This document shows, piece after piece, positions 50,790 to 59,614 of a DNA stretch of 64,000 nt. The first letter of the stretch is position 1. Every line of letters begins with the position of its first letter. Source of the stretch: Endozoicomonas_A sp049275935 (GTDB lineage: Bacteria > Pseudomonadota > Gammaproteobacteria > Pseudomonadales > Endozoicomonadaceae); the NCBI RefSeq assembly GCF_049275935.1, contig NZ_CP184830.1:2232001-2296000 (forward strand), read 5' to 3'. The notes beneath the pieces are model-generated. The model was not told where the DNA came from. It worked only from the letters and a program-made list of their open reading frames with translations, and ran no database searches. The translations under genes and the position numbers were made by a program.

Positions 50790-51701
50790 GATCTATCAAG
50801 TGCTTATTCGAAAAAAGGTAGCTTTATTTTACCGCGAAAATTCTTCTCATGCAGGCTCTGAAGCGATTTACATGATTCCGGTCAAATAAAGTTTGGGTCA
50901 CTGGCGCCGCTTGCAGCAGGACGAACCGTCAACCTGTAGGAGGCTTTTATAAAACCCCATAAAATGGATCGGAAATGCTGAACGCTATTCTTACGACAGT
51001 GAGTTTGTAATTCTGTGTTTAGCCTTGAGTAAGAAGGTCAGTAAACTGTATGGGAACCCTCAATTTTGAAAATACCTTTGCCAACTATCCATGGGTGCAG
51101 CTATTCTCGAAAGTAGTGTCTTTAAATGAAAAAAAGCCAAAGTGATGTTTTGATGCCTGACGACAGTGCACTGCTCTGATATTTTGAGAAGCTGTTGCAG
51201 CATTTATGCGGATAAACATATCGGCGACAACCCTGTATCATTCTTCAGTTAAAATTCCCTCTTTTCCTGTACTCTGTGTAGTTGAACTTTTACCTTGGAA
51301 ATGCAGCACTTTTAACTATTAAGTCATTTCCAGGGTTTAATCAGGGCTGTATAAGGCTGGTCCCGGATCCGGGAAGCAATGCTCTGGTTATGGAGAGAGA
51401 CCTGTGACTATTCAGGTTATGAGTCGATTCCCAAGTCATTGGAGGCCGTCGCAAAGGTGCTGTGCCTGACTGATACTGCGTTAAAAGGTGATTCAAAATG
51501 CTCATTTACTCCTTGTAAACTTCGCTTTTTGCCACTTTTTTCCCTGTCTCAGCTTTGTCGCTGCTTTTGCAACACCCTCATTGGCCTGAGGCAGATGCAG
51601 GATTAAGCCTGTTTTAATGACTGTTGACTCAGGTCGACAGTTCAATCAGGTAGTTTGCTTTATGCCGGGCCAGGTCTGGTTCAGGTAAGGTGTAGTCAAT
51701 A
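50790..51701. other. 912-bp intergenic region between pyrE and crc
   Basis: No gene I can support. It contains a perfect 14-bp palindrome TCCCGGATCCGGGA at 51361-51374. A small hairpin CTTGGAAATG/CATTTCCAGG lies at about 51294-51337. A 75-residue frame at 51379-51606 has no family features. A regulatory RNA could lie here, but I see no decisive signal. Confidence 0.4.
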
Positions 51702-52478
51702 ATGAGAGTTATCAGCTTTAATTGCGAAGGCATAAAAAACGCGCGTGAAAAAGGTCTGCTTGGCTGGTTGATGGACCAGGATGCCGATGTCATCTGTTTG
51801 CAGGACATTCGAGAAGATGAGTTTGCAATGGAAGAAGACCAGTATCAGCTCAATGGATATTTCTGTTATGCACACGGTGGTTATGACAGGAAAGATTGTG
51901 GCGGTGTAGCCATTTATACACGTCAGGCGCCCAAAGCTATTATCAGCGGGCTTGGTTTTTCCGAGGCGGACGAAACAGGGCGTTATATTCAGGCTGACTT
52001 TGACAAGATCAGTATTGCCAGCATGCATGTGCCTGAAGGTCATGATGCTGCCAGCCAGAACTTCAAGTATCGCTTTCTGGACAATTACTCCCATCATCTG
52101 AACAAACAGCGTCGCAAGCGCCGTGAATTCATTATGGCGGGTACCTGGAACATTGCTCATCGCAAGATTGATGTGGCCAACTGGCGCGATTCTGAAGAAG
52201 TTTCCGGTTTTCAGCCTGCTGAACGTGGCTGGATGGAAGGTCTGCTGGGTGATATGGGCTTCTTTGATGCTTATCGTGAAGTGGATCGTGAGTCTGGCAA
52301 ATACAGCTGGTGGCAGGATGAGTTTCTGCGTCACGATAATCTGGGCATGCGTATTGATTATCAGATCATTACGGCCGGGATGCGTCACAGTGTCCTGAAT
52401 GGCGGCATCTACAAAAACCAGGCTTTCTCCAGCCACGCGCCGGTCATCATCGATTTTGACTGGGAACTGGAGAGCTGA
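51702..52478 (+). CDS. crc: Crc, catabolite repression control protein (ExoIII fold)
   Basis: 258 residues of the exonuclease III/EEP fold, closest to Pseudomonas Crc, which works with Hfq to repress translation of catabolic mRNAs. Matching segments: DADVICLQDIRE, PKAIISGLGFSEADETGRY, QADFDKISIAS, LNKQRRKRREFIMAG and FSSHAPVIIDFDW. Catalytic residues of ExoIII are changed: LQE is LQD, and GDFN is GTWN (Asp lost), so nuclease activity is unlikely. Position between pyrE and rph is also that of Pseudomonas crc. Hfq and a crcZ-like RNA are not in this window. Confidence 0.88.
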   Translation: MRVISFNCEGIKNAREKGLLGWLMDQDADVICLQDIREDEFAMEEDQYQLNGYFCYAHGGYDRKDCGGVAIYTRQAPKAIISGLGFSEADETGRYIQADFDKISIASMHVPEGHDAASQNFKYRFLDNYSHHLNKQRRKRREFIMAGTWNIAHRKIDVANWRDSEEVSGFQPAERGWMEGLLGDMGFFDAYREVDRESGKYSWWQDEFLRHDNLGMRIDYQIITAGMRHSVLNGGIYKNQAFSSHAPVIIDFDWELES

Positions 52479-52489
52479 TCTGTACCTTC

Positions 52490-52571
52490 TTAATAGCAGT
52501 TTGTGTCGATAATGTCAGACGGGTTGCCTGACAATGACAGTAACAGCAGTGTCGCAAAGAGTGGGTGTTTA
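52490..52571 (-). pseudogene. 5' remnant of a C2H2 zinc-finger gene
   Basis: The minus strand reads IKHPLFATLLLLSLSGNPSD, then IIDTNCY and a stop. It joins the signal-peptide region of the intact gene at 52669 to its SGNPSEIADTNGY part, deleting the residues between, and is then truncated. The leader upstream is also shared with the intact gene. Confidence 0.6.
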
Positions 52572-52579
52572 ATAATTCT

Positions 52580-52616
52580 ATCCTTGCCTCCTGATCTACA
52601 GAGAGGAAGGATAGAT
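52580..52616 (-). promoter_or_regulatory. leader hairpin overlapping the ribosome binding site (remnant copy)
   Basis: On the minus strand CTATCCTTCCTC pairs with GAGGCAAGGATAG, placing AGGAGG in the 3' arm. A similar hairpin precedes the intact zinc-finger gene at 54107-54143. Confidence 0.4.
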
Positions 52617-52668
52617 CAAGAAAATAAGTGTGTTTTTTTGACTTTCTCATCAAAGGGCGGGTATCAGT

Positions 52669-54084
52669 TCAAGGGATGAGGTCATTATCCTGGTTCGCAT
52701 CAACAGGCTTGCGTTTTCGATGAATTCTTTTGTGATTCGAAAGGGCTTTAGCATTCTGACCGATCCATCCGCATGGCCGTGGCTGGCGATCCTCCCCGAT
52801 TACTGTCAGGTTACAGGTTTTTTGTCTGGTGTGGGTTCTTTTGTGATTCGACAGAGCTTTAGCATTCTGGCAGACCATTCCGCACGGCCTTGACGGGCCA
52901 TCCTCGCTGACTAGTATTACGTCACAGGTTTTTTGCCCGGTGTGGTATTTGGTTTTGTGATACGACAGGGCTAGCTTATGCTTGTAGATCTTCCCGCACA
53001 GTCGCTGCTGGCCATCTTCCCCGGTAACGGTTGCACCACAGATTTGTTGCCTGGTGTGGGCGTATCTTTTGTGATTCGACAGGACTTGTGCATTCTGGCA
53101 GACCGTTCCGCATGGCCGAAGCTGGCCAAGTTCTCCGACGACTCTTACGCCACAGATTTTTTGCGTGGTGTGATATTGGGTTTTGTGGTTCGACAGGGCT
53201 TTAGCATTCTGGCAGACCATTCCGCATGGCCCAAGCTGACCATCCTCACCGACTAAAGTTAAGTCGCAGGTTTTTTGCCCGGTGTGGTATTTGCTTTTGT
53301 GAGAAATAAGTACTCTTTCATTCTTGAAGACCTTCCCGCATTGCCGCAGCTGGCCATCATCTCCCATCAGGATCACGTTGCAGGTTGCCTGTCCGACAGG
53401 GGGAGTTGTATCAGCTGCCTCTGAAACCATTGAGTTTGAGGCGACTCCGTTTACACTATTGGATGGGTCGGAAGATTGTCGGAATCGACAAACGTCGTCA
53501 CAGGGATAGACAAAACAATTTAAACCCAAAGTATGGAGGGATTGTCCAGGGTCTTCATTACCGCCGCCAGTGTCAGAATACAGTAGGCCGCTGTAATAGC
53601 ATGTAATATGAGTAGTGGCCTGTGAGGTATTCTGGCCCGGTGATTGTGATGACTGATATTGTGGTTGGTCCTGTTCAGTGCCAGGCATCATAGTGGTGAT
53701 CGCAAACGGGGGATTTTGACCCGTCTCCTGTCCTTCAATTGGGTTAAACAGCGATGAGTCGGGGTTCCAATAGTTTTTTAAAAGCCAGCCGACAGTGATA
53801 ACCGCTTCCAGAAGCAGCCATGAATAAGGGGTTGGGCACTGGGAGGTTTTTTTTATCCAGTAACTGTCAGGTTTGTGTCGTTTGTTATCAGTCTGTGAAT
53901 CGGGTTCTGTATAGCCGTTTGTGTCGGCAATCTCAGACGGGTTGCCTGACAATGTTCGTCGGTCAAGCTTTATCAAAAAGTTCTGGTTTGAAAAATCTGC
54001 ATTCCGTTCAAGCTCGATAACAAAGTGTTTTGTCAAGGGTTTAGCCTGGCAGATGGCAGACAACGTCAGTAACAGCAGTGCCAA
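52669..54084 (-). CDS. exported protein with six C2H2-type zinc fingers
   Basis: 471 residues from a TTG at 54084; the true start may be slightly upstream (an ATT-led IKHLLFLALLLLTLSAICQA has no ATG), so the start is uncertain. A signal peptide ends near QA, and a hydrophobic stretch lies at 88-103. A Gln/Ser/Pro-rich region follows, then six fingers at about 235-455 with period 38: C-x13-C-x12-H-x3/4-H, with linkers HTGQK or HTRQK like the eukaryotic TGEKP. First finger: Cys235, Cys249, His262, His267. The Cys-Cys loop is far longer than the canonical 2-4 residues. Not of the bacterial Ros/MucR type. A host-directed DNA- or protein-binding role is inference. Confidence 0.72.
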   Translation of the reverse strand: MALLLLTLSAICQAKPLTKHFVIELERNADFSNQNFLIKLDRRTLSGNPSEIADTNGYTEPDSQTDNKRHKPDSYWIKKTSQCPTPYSWLLLEAVITVGWLLKNYWNPDSSLFNPIEGQETGQNPPFAITTMMPGTEQDQPQYQSSQSPGQNTSQATTHITCYYSGLLYSDTGGGNEDPGQSLHTLGLNCFVYPCDDVCRFRQSSDPSNSVNGVASNSMVSEAADTTPPVGQATCNVILMGDDGQLRQCGKVFKNERVLISHKSKYHTGQKTCDLTLVGEDGQLGPCGMVCQNAKALSNHKTQYHTTQKICGVRVVGELGQLRPCGTVCQNAQVLSNHKRYAHTRQQICGATVTGEDGQQRLCGKIYKHKLALSYHKTKYHTGQKTCDVILVSEDGPSRPCGMVCQNAKALSNHKRTHTRQKTCNLTVIGEDRQPRPCGWIGQNAKALSNHKRIHRKRKPVDANQDNDLIP

Positions 54085-54106
54085 AAAGAGTAAGTGTTTA
54101 ATAGTT

Positions 54107-54143
54107 CTATCTTTGCCTTCTGGTTTACAGAGAGGAAGGATAG
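54107..54143 (-). promoter_or_regulatory. leader hairpin of the zinc-finger gene
   Basis: On the minus strand CTATCCTTCC pairs imperfectly with AGAAGGCAAAGATAG upstream of the start. The purine-rich ribosome site lies in the 3' arm, so folding could limit translation. Confidence 0.35.
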
Positions 54144-54227
54144 ATCAAGAAAATAAGTGCGTTTTTTGTGTCTTCACTCATGAAAGGGCAGATGTCAGTC
54201 GCAGGGCTTGGGAAATCATTCCGGTTC

Positions 54228-54310
54228 ACATCAAAAGGTCTTGCCCTTTCGATGTGCTCTTTTGTGATTCGACAGGATTTTTGCATTCTCGCAGACTGTC
54301 TCGCATTTAA
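54228..54310 (-). pseudogene. 3' remnant of a C2H2 zinc-finger gene
   Basis: The minus strand reads CETVCENAKILSNHKRAHRK then GKTF and a stop, matching the last finger of the intact gene (QNAKALSNHKRIHRKRKPV). Only the final His pair and part of the loop remain. The spacer between it and the intact gene is also duplicated at 52.5-52.8 kb. Confidence 0.65.
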
Positions 54311-54395
54311 CAGATAGCTGCCAGGCTGTCGGTTATCAATATCCTTTCGTCCCATCGGGTTATGCCAGACCGGCAGGCGGTCTGGATCAAGCGGT

Positions 54396-55115
54396 TTATT
54401 CTGCCAGAGCCTCTTTCTGCAGGTTAATCAGGTCATTAATGCCTGCTTTAGCCAGAGCTAACATGGCTGTCATCTCGTTTTGACTGAACGGTGCTGCTTC
54501 AGCGGTACCCTGAATTTCAATGAAACCACCCTCTTCTGTCATGACAACGTTCATATCGGTTTCAGCGTTGGAGTCTTCCGGATAATCCAGATCAAGAACC
54601 GGGCTGCCTTTGTAAATACCTACAGAAACAGAAGCAATCAACTGAAGGAATGGATCATTCTTGATGATCTTTTTCCTTTGCATATGGCGGATCGCATCAA
54701 CAAGAGCCACGCAGGCACCGGTAATAGAGGCTGTACGGGTACCACCGTCTGCCTGGATAACATCACAGTCGATGGTGATGGAATTCTCGCCCAGTTTTTT
54801 CAGGTCAACAGCAGCACGCAGTGAGCGGCCAATGAGACGCTGAATTTCCAGGGTGCGGCCACCCTGCTTGCCTCTGGCGGCTTCGCGGCCCATGCGATCT
54901 GTGGTTGATCGGGGCAGCATACCGTATTCGGCGGTCACCCAGCCTTGTCCGGAACCTTTCAGAAATCGGGGGACTGACCTGTCGACAGACGCTGTGCAGA
55001 TCACTTTGGTGTTGCCAAACTCAACCAGCACTGATCCTTCAGCGTGCATGGTGTACTCACGAGTGATTTTGATGTTGCGTAACTGATCCGCAGTTCTTCC
55101 ACTAGGACGCCGCAT
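54396..55115 (-). CDS. rph: ribonuclease PH
   Basis: Phosphate-dependent 3'-5' exoribonuclease that trims tRNA 3' ends. 239 residues from the ATG at 55115, with AAGGTAAG upstream (E. coli 238). An extension to 55163 adds unrelated hydrophobic residues. Motifs: MRRPSGRTADQLR at the start, SVPRFLKGSGQGWVTAEYGM, RMGREAARGKQGGRTLEIQR and DVIQADGGTRTASITG. Divergent from yicC, as in E. coli and Pseudomonas. Confidence 0.97.
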   Translation of the reverse strand: MRRPSGRTADQLRNIKITREYTMHAEGSVLVEFGNTKVICTASVDRSVPRFLKGSGQGWVTAEYGMLPRSTTDRMGREAARGKQGGRTLEIQRLIGRSLRAAVDLKKLGENSITIDCDVIQADGGTRTASITGACVALVDAIRHMQRKKIIKNDPFLQLIASVSVGIYKGSPVLDLDYPEDSNAETDMNVVMTEEGGFIEIQGTAEAAPFSQNEMTAMLALAKAGINDLINLQKEALAE

Positions 55116-55432
55116 TGTCTTACCTTCTACCGCCGGGAATATTAAAAGCGGAATTATAACCAACGCCGACGTTGGGCTCTATGTTTGCCATAAAATAACC
55201 ATTAATGGCCGGAAGTTGATCGAGGCTTGATACTGCTTGCTGTTGATGTATCCTGCAACACCGGACCACAAACTTTCGCTCTGAAAAAGATTGGGTGGTT
55301 CCCGTTCTGCTTCCTGATCCGGGTTGATCAGGATTCCGACATCTTCAAAGGCGGCACTCGGGGCGGTTGCTTTTCAGTGCAGTAATTTATGCTCAGCCGA
55401 TGTGGCTGACGGTTCTTTTAGCAGGGATACTT

Positions 55433-56296
55433 ATGACTTCCAGTATGACGGCATTTGCCCGCACTCAGGTCCAGGAGGGCTGGGGCAGTCTGGTGTGGGA
55501 AATTCGTTCAGTCAATCATCGCTACCTGGAGCCTCATTTTCGTCTGCCAGAAGCTGTCAGGGAAGTAGAACCTGCATTGCGAGAAGCATTGAGAAAGCAT
55601 CTGCACAGGGGTAAGGTCGAATGTTCATTAAAGCTGCAACTGGCAGAAGTTCAGCAGCAGATGAACGTCAATGAATCGGCCCTGGAAGCTCTGCAGTCAG
55701 TGGTCAACAAAGTTGAAACCTACTTCATCAATGCTTCCGGCGTAAATCCTCTGGAGGTCTTGCAATGGCCCGGCATTATGGACAATGAAGAGACCAATAT
55801 GGCTCCGGTTCATGCGGCGGTTATCAAAGCCTTTGAAGAGGCTCTGATACAGCTGTCGGATTTCCGTCGCAGAGAAGGGGGCGAGTTGGAGAAGTTCATC
55901 CGTTTAAGGCTGCAAGGCGTGACCGAAGAAGTAGAGAGCGTGCGTTCTGTTCTCCCTGATTTGCTGGAGTCCCAAAGACAAAAAATCATGGATCGTCTGA
56001 AAGAAGCCAAGGCTGAACTGGACCCGGATCGACTGGAACAGGAATTAGTGTTTCTGGCTCAGAAAATGGACGTTGATGAAGAGCTGGATCGTTTGTCGAC
56101 CCATGTTTCTGAAGTTAAACACACCCTGGGCAAGAAAGGAGCTATCGGGCGCCGACTTGACTTCCTGATGCAGGAACTCAACCGGGAAGCCAATACGCTG
56201 TCCTCAAAATCCATCAACGCAGGTCTGACACAAAGTGCCGTTAATCTTAAGGTGTTGATTGAGCAGATGCGGGAGCAGATTCAGAATATCGAGTGA
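55433..56296 (+). CDS. yicC: YicC/YloC family endoribonuclease
   Basis: 287 residues from the ATG at 55433, identical in length to E. coli YicC; CAGGGA lies upstream, and a longer frame to 55367 is not supported. Signatures: the start MTAFAR, VWEIRSVNHRYLEPHFRLPE, and the end KKGAIGRRLDFLMQELNREA, NTLSSKSINAG. The family has been linked to RNA cleavage and small-RNA turnover with PNPase. Divergently paired with rph across the genus-wide conserved rph | yicC spacer. Confidence 0.95.
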   Translation: MTSSMTAFARTQVQEGWGSLVWEIRSVNHRYLEPHFRLPEAVREVEPALREALRKHLHRGKVECSLKLQLAEVQQQMNVNESALEALQSVVNKVETYFINASGVNPLEVLQWPGIMDNEETNMAPVHAAVIKAFEEALIQLSDFRRREGGELEKFIRLRLQGVTEEVESVRSVLPDLLESQRQKIMDRLKEAKAELDPDRLEQELVFLAQKMDVDEELDRLSTHVSEVKHTLGKKGAIGRRLDFLMQELNREANTLSSKSINAGLTQSAVNLKVLIEQMREQIQNIE

Positions 56297-56372
56297 TTTG
56301 TTCTGGTATCAGTTTTGAACATCGTTAAGTGCTAACCATGGCGCCTCCTGCGTTCTGGCGACGGTGGAAGTG

Positions 56373-56705
56373 TCACTCAGACGACATCTTTTTAATTTTA
56401 TCCATCGATATCGATTGCCAGTAAGGGCAGCCCGTGTATCGCCAGTTTTGAATGACGCCGTTGGAAGAAGTAGTAAACGACTGTCGACAAGTGCTCATCA
56501 GGTAGGCTGAGCCCCAGTTAGAGACCCAGCTATAAACTTTATTACCATTCTTCAGTTCCAGCATGGAACTGGGGGCTCCCCAGTTACTGATGGCTTCTTC
56601 TACGTGGTGGCCGTGCCAGGAATCCATGACCTCCTGAGTGGTGCTACAGCCTGTCAGAAGGAAGGTGAATGGTAGTACATATTGCAAAGAATGGTTGCTG
56701 AACAC
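56373..56705 (-). CDS. small lipoprotein of unknown function
   Basis: 110 residues. The lipobox FLLTGC puts the lipidated Cys at residue 20. The mature part (HVEEAISNWGAPSSMLELKN, NKVYSW, and CPYWQS near the end) resembles small envelope lipoproteins whose repeat-like WGAP-x-S motif recurs in SmpA/OmlA-like folds, but I cannot name a family. Residue after Cys is Ser, so outer-membrane sorting is expected. It lies 54 bp downstream of the PilZ-like gene on the same strand. Confidence 0.7.
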   Translation of the reverse strand: MFSNHSLQYVLPFTFLLTGCSTTQEVMDSWHGHHVEEAISNWGAPSSMLELKNGNKVYSWVSNWGSAYLMSTCRQSFTTSSNGVIQNWRYTGCPYWQSISMDKIKKMSSE

Positions 56706-56759
56706 TTTATTGCCCCTGCTTCGATCTTCAGGGTTGAATCGAAAAAAGTATAGAAGCGA

Positions 56760-58436
56760 TCAGTACTGATCTTCCAGCAGCCGAAATTTGAACTGTCTAT
56801 AGCCTGGTGAACTGGAGATGCATTCCAGCAGTTGACCTTTTCGGATTTTGTCTCCCTGAAGCAGAGTGAATTTCAGTCCACTTTTGAATGAGACCCTGGG
56901 CGTTATCAGGGTGGGCATATCATTCACGGCTGGCATGACCGGTAGAAGGAAAGCTCTCTGATAGTGACTGGTGTCCATGTTTTTTTTCAGAGGCGTAAGC
57001 GCACAGGGTTTTGTTGAGGCAGACAGAAGTTCCAAACCTATGAGCAGATCTTTTTGATTATTCACCTGAACCCAACGGACTGCGGCCAGTAACCAGTTTT
57101 TCTGGCCGGTTTCCCTGACGGCCAGAAGCTCCCCGGTTCGCAGTTGGCGTTCAAGATCACCACTGGTGCTCAGGCAGTAACCCCCTGCGCAGGTATTGAT
57201 GATCGAGCAATCATAGACGGGATAGAGAGAGCCCTGATTGCCTGAGCGGGTAAATTGAATGGATGAAGTGCTCGTGGACATCTTTGTATCTTCATCCGTA
57301 TGGGTGTCATGGGCTTCGGACCAGGCATCACTACTGTCATTGGAAGAGAAGCTACTCATACCGGATTGGTTATGGGCTATATGTCTGGAAACCATTTCAT
57401 CAAACGACTGCTGGCCGTGCAGGAAATAATGAACAGCGCTGAAGCCAAAGCAGATTTCACAGCTGTCTGAGCTTGTCTGACGTTGGTGTTTTCGTTGCCC
57501 GGGAAGGCTCCATGCAGCTGCCAGATGATCAATGACCCGTTTTGTCAGAGCTCCGGGTTTTTCTTCCGAGACCGATTCGCTCAGCTTTTTGAGGTGCGCG
57601 GTCAGCAGCCTGGAATCCAGAGCCATAAGGTGATCATTTTTTTCTCCTTCCAATAGAGAGCTGTAGAGCAGCCCTTCATCGGAATCCAGATTGACCACAA
57701 AGTGCGACCGGCTGTTTTCAACCGGCTCGAGTTTGCTGTGCGGTGCCCAGAGACAGAGGGCCTTGAAAATCTGTCGGATTTCCTGAGGTCTCAGCTGGTT
57801 GGATCGGGAACGACTGAGTAGCAATGCACGCTTATACAGATCTGAAAGAGACAGTTTTCTGGCCTTGGTAGTGATGGCATCCTCTAGGCTGAAAGTGTCC
57901 AGATTTTGTGTGCGGGCAGTAAAGTACAGGGTGTGCATTTCCAGCCACACCCGCTCGGGAGCAGGTCGATAATACTCACAGGTAAAGAGCAGAATGGAGG
58001 CACTTTCAGTCAGTGAGCGATGCAATGCGGCGCCCAGAGGGCTGGAAGCATCCTCCTGGTTCTGGCTGCTGCGCACAATCACTTTGTAGACTCTCAGCAG
58101 TCTGAGCAGCAGTTTCAGACAATTATCGTATTCTACCTGCTGAGCATCGTTAAAAGTGATGATATCTTTCAGAACCTGATTCTGACTCTGATGAACCAGA
58201 AAATAAACGACGGGTCTGAATTGCTCAACCAGAGACCACTGAAGAGAAGGCTGTACTTTGAGGCGAGCCAGCTCTTCCAGTGCCTGCCCTATTGATTTAA
58301 ACGACAAAGATCTATCAATTTTAGGCAGCTCACTGAGCCATTGATGAACTCCGTGCACATCGGTCTGGCTGAACGATAAAGTGTTCAGGCTCTGAGACGG
58401 GAGCTGCAGCGGAATCCTTTCGTTCTGCGCGTCCAT
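56760..58436 (-). CDS. PilZ-like hypothetical protein
   Basis: 558 residues, cytoplasmic, no signal or membrane segment. The first 300 residues are helical and of unknown fold. RKHQRQTSSDSCEICFGFSA (about 315-335) resembles the RxxxR start of PilZ domains. YDCSIINTCAGGYCL plus LRTGELLAVRE and WLLAAVRWVQ resemble the N-x-S-x2-G part, with Cys in place of Ser. A weakened c-di-GMP site is therefore possible, binding not certain. A Ser/Asp-rich insert lies at about 360-385. Related proteins sit beside epmB/efp in other gammaproteobacteria. It is 93 bp downstream of epmB on the same strand. Confidence 0.55.
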   Translation of the reverse strand: MDAQNERIPLQLPSQSLNTLSFSQTDVHGVHQWLSELPKIDRSLSFKSIGQALEELARLKVQPSLQWSLVEQFRPVVYFLVHQSQNQVLKDIITFNDAQQVEYDNCLKLLLRLLRVYKVIVRSSQNQEDASSPLGAALHRSLTESASILLFTCEYYRPAPERVWLEMHTLYFTARTQNLDTFSLEDAITTKARKLSLSDLYKRALLLSRSRSNQLRPQEIRQIFKALCLWAPHSKLEPVENSRSHFVVNLDSDEGLLYSSLLEGEKNDHLMALDSRLLTAHLKKLSESVSEEKPGALTKRVIDHLAAAWSLPGQRKHQRQTSSDSCEICFGFSAVHYFLHGQQSFDEMVSRHIAHNQSGMSSFSSNDSSDAWSEAHDTHTDEDTKMSTSTSSIQFTRSGNQGSLYPVYDCSIINTCAGGYCLSTSGDLERQLRTGELLAVRETGQKNWLLAAVRWVQVNNQKDLLIGLELLSASTKPCALTPLKKNMDTSHYQRAFLLPVMPAVNDMPTLITPRVSFKSGLKFTLLQGDKIRKGQLLECISSSPGYRQFKFRLLEDQY

Positions 58437-58529
58437 GAAATCATCCTGATTGTCTGCCTGTTAAAAATCCTTTAGGACCATTTCTTATATTAAGATCACG
58501 GGCTTAAAGAATCCAGCGTGACAGACAGG

Positions 58530-59597
58530 CTAATTAACCGGTATGGGGGTTTTGCTGGCTTCTCCTGCTACTTCTTTGACCAGCCTGGGGACCAGGTAAC
58601 CCGGACATTTCTGCATCAGCTCGTTAACGAGCACTTTGGCTCTTTCTTCCGTTACGTCAAAGTGGGCGGCACCCTGAACCCGGTCCAGAAGATGCAGGTA
58701 ATAGGGTAGAACTCCGGCATTGAACAGGGTGTGACTCAGATCGGCCAGTGATCCGGAGTCATCATTGATGCCTTTAAGCAGCACCGTCTGGTTCAATACT
58801 ATTGCACCCGCTTGTCTCAGCTTTTGCAGCGCTCGTTCAACCTGTTCATCGATCTCATTGGCGTGGTTGCAGTGAATCACCATAACGGGTTTCAGCCTTC
58901 CGCTACAAAACCAATGAAGCATTTCTTTGGTGACTCTCTGGGGAATAACAATAGGCAGTCGGGTATGAATTCGAAGCGTTTTCACATGGGGTATATCGGA
59001 CAGTGCCTCTACCATACGAGCAAGGCGACTATCCGTGGTAGCCAGTGGATCTCCGCCACTCAATATGACCTCATGAATACTGTTCTGAGTGCGAATGTAT
59101 TCTATCGCCTGCATCCAGTTGTCTCCGCCCAGCCGGTTGTCCTCATAAGGGAAATGTCGCCGAAAGCAGAAGCGGCAGTTTATGGCACAGGCTCCGCTGA
59201 TAATCAGAAGCAGTCTTCCCTGATATTTATGAATAATGCCCTCGGTCGGGTTCTGAGACTGTTCTGCCAGAGGGTCGAGACTGAACCCACTGACTTCCTC
59301 ACACTCTTCACCCAGAGGCAGAACCTGTCTGAGCAGCGGATCGTACTGGTCACCCCGGGTCATCCGATCTATAAAAGGACGTGGAATCCGCATACGAAAA
59401 GACTTGTCGCTTTTGATGGCCCCCGGCAACAAAGTGTCTGGAAGATTCAGAATGTTGAGCAATACTTCAGGGTCGGTGACTGAATCAGCCAGCACTTTTT
59501 TCCAGTTGTCTGGTTGCTCTTCAGGAAGCATAAAACGGGTTGATAGCTTGTCAGTATGCACACCGTCCTCGTAACGGGTTATCATAGGGGTTTTCAT
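58530..59597 (-). CDS. epmB: EF-P beta-lysylation protein EpmB (lysine 2,3-aminomutase-like)
   Basis: Radical SAM enzyme that converts L-alpha-lysine to R-beta-lysine for attachment to EF-P by EpmA. 355 residues (E. coli about 342). The cluster motif CAINCRFCFRRHFPY gives the C-x3-C-x2-C. EVILSGGDPLATTD is the SAM-binding GGDP segment, and HTRLPIVIPQRVT is typical. It is divergent from efp with only 17 bp between start codons, so each promoter overlaps the other's coding region. Confidence 0.94.
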   Translation of the reverse strand: MKTPMITRYEDGVHTDKLSTRFMLPEEQPDNWKKVLADSVTDPEVLLNILNLPDTLLPGAIKSDKSFRMRIPRPFIDRMTRGDQYDPLLRQVLPLGEECEEVSGFSLDPLAEQSQNPTEGIIHKYQGRLLLIISGACAINCRFCFRRHFPYEDNRLGGDNWMQAIEYIRTQNSIHEVILSGGDPLATTDSRLARMVEALSDIPHVKTLRIHTRLPIVIPQRVTKEMLHWFCSGRLKPVMVIHCNHANEIDEQVERALQKLRQAGAIVLNQTVLLKGINDDSGSLADLSHTLFNAGVLPYYLHLLDRVQGAAHFDVTEERAKVLVNELMQKCPGYLVPRLVKEVAGEASKTPIPVN

Positions 59598-59614
59598 TTT
59601 GCTGGTAGTGTCCG

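Noticed and set aside
51379..51606. 75-residue frame upstream of crc
   Set aside because: Cys/Leu-rich composition without a ribosome site; it looks like chance.
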